Shown here: positions 6,925 to 10,798 of the stretch, in pieces | Layout of the letters: each line of letters starts with the position of its first letter | Position numbering within the stretch: position 1 is the stretch's first letter | Assembly: GCA_016793585.1 (NCBI GenBank) | Contig: JAEUJR010000566.1 | Coordinates: 1 to 10,798, forward strand | Direction: 5' to 3' | From: Archangium sp. | Lineage (GTDB): Bacteria > Myxococcota > Myxococcia > Myxococcales > Myxococcaceae | Length of the DNA stretch: 10,798 nt | Made by a program: the position numbers and the translations under genes | The notes under the pieces: generated by a model | Databases searched by the model: none | What the model saw: the letters and a program-made list of their open reading frames with translations, nothing else | Told to the model about the DNA's origin: nothing

Positions 6925-7254
6925 GTGAACGCTCTTCTTCACATCACCACCGCGTCGACTTGGGAGCGTGCGAAGGCCCTCGGCACCTACCGCGCACCTT
7001 CGCTCGACGCCGAGGGATTCATTCACCTCTCGACGAGCGCCCAATGGCGAAAGACTGCCGGCCGCTTCTTCAAGGGCCAGTCTCAGCTTGTGCTGCTCGA
7101 GCTCGACCCGACCGGCCTCGACGTTCGGTTCGAGCCTGCTGACGGAGACCTCTTCCCCCACCTCTATGGAGCGCTGCCGGTCTCGGCCGTGCTGCGGACC
7201 ACGCGCTTCGACGTGAGCGCGCTGGGCGAGGTCGCAATCACCTCTGCGTCGTGA
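6925..7254 (+). CDS. DUF952 family protein
   Basis: This is a small cytoplasmic protein of the DUF952 family, 109 aa from the GTG at 6925. The family signatures are plain. LLHITTASTWERAKALGTY opens it, then EGFIHLSTSAQ (the GFIH-x-S-x-x-Q hallmark), a strand QLVLLELDP, and FPHLYGALPVSAV near the end. The conserved His, Ser and Gln suggest an enzyme-like pocket, resembling the ADP-ribosyltransferase-type fold proposed for this family, but no reaction is established to my knowledge. The start is uncertain: a GTG at 6886 in the same frame would add 13 residues, and neither has a clear ribosome site. It diverges from the glycosyltransferase and converges on the hydrolase, overlapping its 3' end by 17 bp, so it is likely transcribed alone. 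Confidence 0.88.
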   Translation: MNALLHITTASTWERAKALGTYRAPSLDAEGFIHLSTSAQWRKTAGRFFKGQSQLVLLELDPTGLDVRFEPADGDLFPHLYGALPVSAVLRTTRFDVSALGEVAITSAS

Positions 7255-8194
7255 GCTGCTGCTGGAGCCACTCGACGGCGCGCGTCTCGGCCCACCATCG
7301 GGGAGCCACCGGCGTGCCTGCGACGTAGCCGACGTGTCCGCCGTGTCGCGTGCGGAGCAGGTGAATCGTCTCGGGCAGCCCGGTCTGGGTGAGTGAGCCC
7401 GCCGGCGCGATGGCGTCATCATCGGCCGTGATGATGAGCGTCGGCACTCGAACCTCGTGCAGCCGGCCGTTCGTCGAGCACCGCGCGTAGTAGTCCTCGG
7501 CCGACTCGAAGCCGAACACGCGCGCGGTGACGTGATGGTCGAAGTCGCGAATCGTGCGCACGTCACGAATGACGCTTGCGTCGAGCCGGTCGGGAAACCG
7601 CGCCGCCATGCCGAGCGCCTTCTGCTTCAGCGAGGGCAGGAAGTGGTTCAGGTACACCGGCCCGAAGCCGCCGCGTGCGTCGATGGCCTTCGCGCTGATG
7701 GCCAGCTGGAACGGTGGGCTCACCGCGACCGCTGCGTCGAGGGGAACGTGCAGCTTCGCGAGTCCATTCAGCAGCACGCTCGCGCCGAGTGAGAAGCCGA
7801 TGGCGAAGCGCGGGCCGGGCAGTTGCTCGACGAGGAAGGCGAGGTCGCGCGTGTCTCCGGAGCAGTACGACGCGGCGGTGCGGTTCGGCTCTCCGGAGCA
7901 GCCACGAAAGTTGAGCGCCCACGCGTTCCACTTCCGCTCCGCGAAGAGCCGCAGCAGCTCCGAGACGTACGACGATGACGACGAGCCCTCGAGGCCGTGC
8001 AGGAGCAGCACCGTGGGCGCGTGCTTCTCTCCGTGCAGCACGTCGACGTCGACGAAGTCACCATCGGGTGTGTCGAAGCGGCGGCGCTCGAGTGCAGGGC
8101 GCGCCGGTTTGCGACGCAGCGCCGCGAAGAACGTCTGCGCGTGCCCGTTCGAGAGAAACGTCGCGGGCTGAAAGTCGTCTGGCAGGCGCGGCAT
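7238..8194 (-). CDS. YheT-type alpha/beta hydrolase
   Basis: This is a serine hydrolase of the YheT family (ABHD1/2/3-like esterases), 318 aa and cytoplasmic. The sequence starts with the family tag NGHAQT (16-21), followed by the oxyanion strand LLLHGLEGSS (63-72) and NFRGCSGEPNR (95-105). The nucleophile elbow is GFSLGAS (133-139, Ser135), the acid is in ADDDAIAP (257-264), and the catalytic His is in GGHVGY (285-290, His287). So the triad looks complete. Physiological substrates of bacterial YheT proteins are poorly known; short acyl esters are likely. The frame is open to a GTG at 8269, but the ATG at 8194 lies at the usual family start. There is no good ribosome site before it, and an intrinsic terminator ends about 20 nt upstream, so expression must be by readthrough (attenuation) or from a very short leader. 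Confidence 0.95.
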   Translation of the reverse strand: MPRLPDDFQPATFLSNGHAQTFFAALRRKPARPALERRRFDTPDGDFVDVDVLHGEKHAPTVLLLHGLEGSSSSSYVSELLRLFAERKWNAWALNFRGCSGEPNRTAASYCSGDTRDLAFLVEQLPGPRFAIGFSLGASVLLNGLAKLHVPLDAAVAVSPPFQLAISAKAIDARGGFGPVYLNHFLPSLKQKALGMAARFPDRLDASVIRDVRTIRDFDHHVTARVFGFESAEDYYARCSTNGRLHEVRVPTLIITADDDAIAPAGSLTQTGLPETIHLLRTRHGGHVGYVAGTPVAPRWWAETRAVEWLQQQLTTQR

Positions 8195-8214
8195 CGAAGG
8201 CAGGCGTACTCGAC

Positions 8215-8251
8215 AAAAAAGCGGGCCGCCTCCAGAACGAGCAGGCGGCCC
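8215..8251 (-). terminator. Rho-independent terminator just upstream of the hydrolase gene
   Basis: On the minus strand a perfect 9-bp GC stem (GGGCCGCCT pairing with AGGCGGCCC, 11-nt loop) is followed by GC and six T residues, the standard intrinsic terminator. It stops leftward transcripts coming from 8260-8470, where no ordinary gene lies. Its place about 20 nt before the hydrolase ATG is what an attenuator or a small-RNA 3' end would look like. Confidence 0.88.
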
Positions 8252-8268
8252 TCGAAGCTGACTGACCA

Positions 8269-8420
8269 CTCCGCGGTTACTCTGGGCTGCAAGGCCTCAG
8301 AGGTTCGCCGCGGAGATGGTTCCTTGTTCGTGTCTCTGCAAGGCACCACCTCCTTTCGTCGCCCCGAAGGGCTTCGTGCATCATCGCTCGACCGCACTAG
8401 CCCGCAAGGCAGACACTGTG
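8269..8420 (-). ncRNA. Candidate structured small RNA or regulatory leader
   Basis: The minus strand between two terminators is unusually rich in base-pairing. From its 5' side there is GTGTCT (8416-8411), which can pair with AGACAC (8335-8330) and so enclose a GCCC-UUCG-GGGC tetraloop hairpin (8372-8361) and an AAAGGAGGTG sequence (8356-8347). Next comes a long hairpin (8315-8269): CTCCGCGG pairs with CCGCGGAG, and inside it CTCTG with CAGAG and GGC with GCC around a six-base loop. The terminator follows directly. No known riboswitch or housekeeping RNA consensus could be matched by eye. A short TTG-started reading frame of 14 codons after the AAAGGAGG is a possible leader peptide. The 5' end is unknown and I see no convincing promoter. 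The alternative is a chance fold of GC-rich spacer. Confidence 0.35.
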
Positions 8421-8430
8421 CGTTCAGGTG

Positions 8431-8445
8431 GGCTGATCATCAGCC
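8431..8445. promoter_or_regulatory. 15-bp palindrome, possible operator
   Basis: GGCTGAT-C-ATCAGCC has perfect 7-bp arms around one central base. With no loop it would make a poor RNA hairpin but a good dimeric protein-binding site. It lies just upstream of the candidate leftward RNA and downstream of the lipoprotein terminator, so it could control that RNA. The binder is unknown. Confidence 0.3.
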
Positions 8446-8471
8446 GATGAGAGAGGTTGCGAGAAACACGA

Positions 8472-8499
8472 CGGGCCGGGAAGTCGCCCTCCCGGCCCG
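8472..8499 (-). terminator. Strong hairpin ending the lipoprotein transcript
   Basis: A perfect 10-bp stem (CGGGCCGGGA with TCCCGGCCCG, 8-nt loop) starts 24 nt after the lipoprotein stop. On the minus strand it is followed only by a broken T-rich stretch (TCGTGTTTCTC), so it is a weaker intrinsic terminator or an mRNA-stabilising 3' hairpin. Confidence 0.6.
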
Positions 8500-8523
8500 C
8501 GGTGCTTCAGAACGGGACGCGAC

Positions 8524-10798
8524 TCAGAGCGTGGTCGGCTTCACCAACGCCACCGACATCTCGTCGAGGTACATGGCGCCGAAACCCGGAGCCATCATGT
8601 TGGTGTTCTCGACTTCGCAGATGAGGCGAACCTGGTTGCCGGCCTGAGCGCTGATGTTGAGTGGACCAGCGGTGGTGTAGCTGGGGCTGACGGTCGGAAT
8701 GGCCGGAGTCGAGCCGAACAGGTTCAGCGGAATCGCGAAGGGCGCGTCGTTCGTGTCGGCGAAGAAGCACCGCATCGTGTACGCAGGAACGGCGCTGATC
8801 GCGGAGTTGGGAACGTTCACCAGGCGGTAACGAGCGTTCGCCTCCAGGCGGAAGCCCGTGTTCATCAGCGAAGGCAGGGTGATGCCCTGCAGAATTCGGG
8901 ACCGACCCGTGCCGGGCATACCACCCGGAACCGAGCCCAGAACCGCAGCGCACGGGCTGACGTTTCCGGTGACGGACCCGTTGTTGTTGATGGTGGTCGG
9001 CGTGGGCCCGCCGTTGAGAGTGCTGGCCACCCACGACGTACCGAGGCCGCACATGGTGCCGTTCTGGAAGTCAGGCGTCTGGAGCAGCTCGCGTCGCCCG
9101 CCCAGGAAGCCGACGAGGTCGCCTGCCTGCTGCAGGTCGTTGCCCGAGCCGTCTTTGCCGCCGCGAATCACGAAGCTACCCGTGGCGTCGTTGCCGGCGC
9201 CAATGGTCAGCGTGAGAATGCCCGAGCTCGTGTTGGCGGGGTCCCAGCGGAAGGCCGCCATCGGTGCGTTGGTGGCGTTCGACGTGTAGGTGACCATCGA
9301 GGCGGGATCCATCGGCTCGCTGTAGTTGATGCGCAGCTGAATCGTCGAAGCCGTCGTGCCGTCGTTGATGGCGTCGACGGTGTTCACGTTCAGCGGCGGC
9401 ACGAGGTTCGGGCCCGAGGTCACGCGCGGTGGAATCGTGTCGCGCACTTCGACCGTCGGCGCGCTCATCAGCGGCGCGCGGGCTCCGTAGGCATCGACGC
9501 CAACGACCGCGAAGGTGACGCGGTTGCCGGCAGCGAGCAGGCCGCCCGAGAAGTTGTTGGTGAACGGCGAGCCGAGGCTCACGGTGCGCTGGTAGCGAGG
9601 CGACCCGTCGGCGGTGAACACCTGCACCCGCGTGAAGTTGGGAATGTTCGCCGTATCGCGCGCGTAGATTTCATAACGAACCGCACCCGCCGCAGGCGTG
9701 AACGACACGTAGAACTGGTTCTGGGCGTAGTCGAACGCCGTCTCAGGGTACGGCGCGACGGGGTTCGGGTTGGTGACCGCGAGGCCCGTCACCTGCGTCG
9801 TGTACGGCATGACGGCGGCGGCACGAACCTGGAAGTCGAACGACTGGTTGAAGTCGATGCCCGTGCCCTGCGACAGCGAGGCCGCGCGCAGCGCCAGCGT
9901 GATGCGGTACGACTGACCCTCCTGCAGCGAGTTCAGGGCCGGCTTCACGCGCAGCACCGTGGGGCTCATGAACGTGCCTTCGGCGGGCACGTCGATGCTG
10001 CCGAGCGTCGTGTTGGTGAGCACCCAGGGGCGCGCCGTCGAGCCCTGCAGCGTTCCCGTGAAGAGCGGCACCGAGAAGGTGAACTGCAGGTCTTCGCCCG
10101 CCGGAATCTCGCCGTCGACGATGTTCGAAGCGACGAGCCGCAGCTGCACGTTGCTGTAGTTGATGAAGGTGCGGGCAGCCTGGCCGGGGAACACGGTGAC
10201 GAAGCTGTTCGTCGTGCTGTAGTCCGCCTGCATGTCGCCGTTCTCGTCGTACCACTGCGCGTACACGGTGTGCGAAACGCCCGACGGCCGCGTGGCGAGG
10301 CCAGCGAGGCTGAAGGCGCCGTCGGCGCCGGTCTGCGTCGTGACGACCGACTCACCGAAGCTCCGCTGGTCGACATAGACAGTGGCGTTGGGCGCCGGGC
10401 GGCCGTTCGGGAGGAAGACGAAGCCAGTCACCGTGCCCGTCGACGGGTACATCTCGAGCGAGAACGACGTGATGCCGCCCTCGAGCGGCGAGTTGCCAGC
10501 GCTGCCGGGAATGGCGGCCGTCTGGCGCGTGCGCAGGTAGCCCTGCTTCTCGAAGATGAACGTGTACGTGCTGCTCACCGCAACGTTGTCGAGCTTGAAC
10601 GTGCCGTCAGCCGACGTGGTGAGCGCCGCATCGGAGCCGAGCACCTTCACGCTCACGCCTTCGAGCGGGTTCTGGGTCGCGATGTCGACGACACGACCGT
10701 AGATGGTGCCCTTGGGTGATACGGGCTTCTGGGTCTGGTCGTACTGCTGAGGGCCGGTGGGCGTCGGCGTCGTGGTGTTCCCGCCGCAGGCGGTGAGC
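8524..10798 (-). CDS. Large lipoprotein with carboxypeptidase-regulatory and Ig/FN3-like domains (5' end outside window)
   Basis: This is a surface or periplasmic lipoprotein of more than 757 aa. At the right edge the frame reads L-T-A-C-G-G, a standard lipobox, so the signal peptide is cut off by the window and the lipidated Cys is visible residue 4. A Pro/Thr/Gln-rich linker follows to about residue 28. Two carboxypeptidase-regulatory-like beta domains come next (~29-117 beginning GTIYGRVVD, and ~120-215 with GTVTGFVFLPNGRPAPNATV). Then there is a Big_5-like Ig domain (~220-330), an FN3-like domain (~332-452, with VRYEIYARD), a second Big_5-like domain with INYSEPMDPASM (~453-557), and a C-terminal ~570-757 module with four cysteines that resembles a beta-sandwich carbohydrate- or ligand-binding fold. 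No catalytic motif is seen. The role is probably binding or structure at the cell surface, as for many such myxobacterial lipoproteins. Internal GTG 10656 is not the start. Confidence 0.88.
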   Translation of the reverse strand, partial: LTACGGNTTTPTPTGPQQYDQTQKPVSPKGTIYGRVVDIATQNPLEGVSVKVLGSDAALTTSADGTFKLDNVAVSSTYTFIFEKQGYLRTRQTAAIPGSAGNSPLEGGITSFSLEMYPSTGTVTGFVFLPNGRPAPNATVYVDQRSFGESVVTTQTGADGAFSLAGLATRPSGVSHTVYAQWYDENGDMQADYSTTNSFVTVFPGQAARTFINYSNVQLRLVASNIVDGEIPAGEDLQFTFSVPLFTGTLQGSTARPWVLTNTTLGSIDVPAEGTFMSPTVLRVKPALNSLQEGQSYRITLALRAASLSQGTGIDFNQSFDFQVRAAAVMPYTTQVTGLAVTNPNPVAPYPETAFDYAQNQFYVSFTPAAGAVRYEIYARDTANIPNFTRVQVFTADGSPRYQRTVSLGSPFTNNFSGGLLAAGNRVTFAVVGVDAYGARAPLMSAPTVEVRDTIPPRVTSGPNLVPPLNVNTVDAINDGTTASTIQLRINYSEPMDPASMVTYTSNATNAPMAAFRWDPANTSSGILTLTIGAGNDATGSFVIRGGKDGSGNDLQQAGDLVGFLGGRRELLQTPDFQNGTMCGLGTSWVASTLNGGPTPTTINNNGSVTGNVSPCAAVLGSVPGGMPGTGRSRILQGITLPSLMNTGFRLEANARYRLVNVPNSAISAVPAYTMRCFFADTNDAPFAIPLNLFGSTPAIPTVSPSYTTAGPLNISAQAGNQVRLICEVENTNMMAPGFGAMYLDEMSVALVKPTTL

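Noticed and set aside
8195..8269. N-terminal extension of the hydrolase to a GTG at 8269
   Set aside because: It would translate the terminator hairpin and adds residues not typical of YheT proteins; the ATG at 8194 matches the usual family start.
8280..8302. GAACCTCTGAGGC followed by CAGAG on the minus strand resembles part of a glycine riboswitch
   Set aside because: The rest of the aptamer, notably the CCGAAGG core with following GCAA, is absent in the right order, and the hydrolase is not a glycine gene.
8342..8356. Plus-strand CACCTCCTTTC looks like the 3' end of 16S rRNA
   Set aside because: It is simply the complement of a strong Shine-Dalgarno sequence on the minus strand; no other 16S sequence surrounds it.

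Overview
The window is a GC-rich bacterial chromosome segment. It most resembles Myxococcota (myxobacteria). The reasons are strong C/G preference at third codon positions, a large lipoprotein with carboxypeptidase-regulatory and Ig-like folds, a small secreted Cys-rich protein, and a standalone P450 paired with a TetR regulator. The phylum is inferred from style, not from a marker gene. No rRNA, tRNA, CRISPR, IS element or phage gene is visible.

Layout, left to right. (1) 1-1353 (+): the 3' part of a membrane-bound sensor histidine kinase, cut by the window edge. (2) 1429-1641 (+): a 70-aa secreted Cys-rich peptide with a mirror-symmetric cysteine pattern. (3) 6748 down to 1645 (-): a compact leftward run in the order GT2 glycosyltransferase, zinc-ribbon SAM methyltransferase, SIR2-like protein, small two-helix membrane protein (frameshifted here), TetR regulator, cytochrome P450. 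The first three overlap as ATGA and TGATG and the next two follow within 12-14 bp, so they look like one transcript. The P450 also has its own apparent promoter, whose -10 box lies inside a 16-bp palindrome that is probably the TetR operator. (4) 6749-6924: a divergent intergenic gap with no clear promoter. (5) 6925-7254 (+): a DUF952 protein whose 3' end overlaps by 17 bp that of (6), a YheT-type alpha/beta hydrolase at 8194-7238 (-). (7) 8195-8523: a 329-bp gene-free stretch, heavily structured on the minus strand. It lies between a hairpin that ends the lipoprotein transcript and a textbook intrinsic terminator placed just upstream of the hydrolase start. It may encode a small RNA or an attenuating leader. 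(8) 8524 to the window end (-): a large lipoprotein whose lipobox lies at the very edge of the window.

How the genes may work together (inference): the glycosyltransferase, methyltransferase and SIR2-like protein probably build or modify one small molecule, glycan or lipid. The P450, under TetR control, may oxidise a related or xenobiotic substrate. The SIR2-like protein has a sirtuin-type NAD-binding signature but lacks the usual catalytic His and the zinc-binding Cys4 module, and it carries a roughly 200-aa N-terminal domain I do not recognise. This operon and the structured RNA region are the two places most likely to hold something undescribed.
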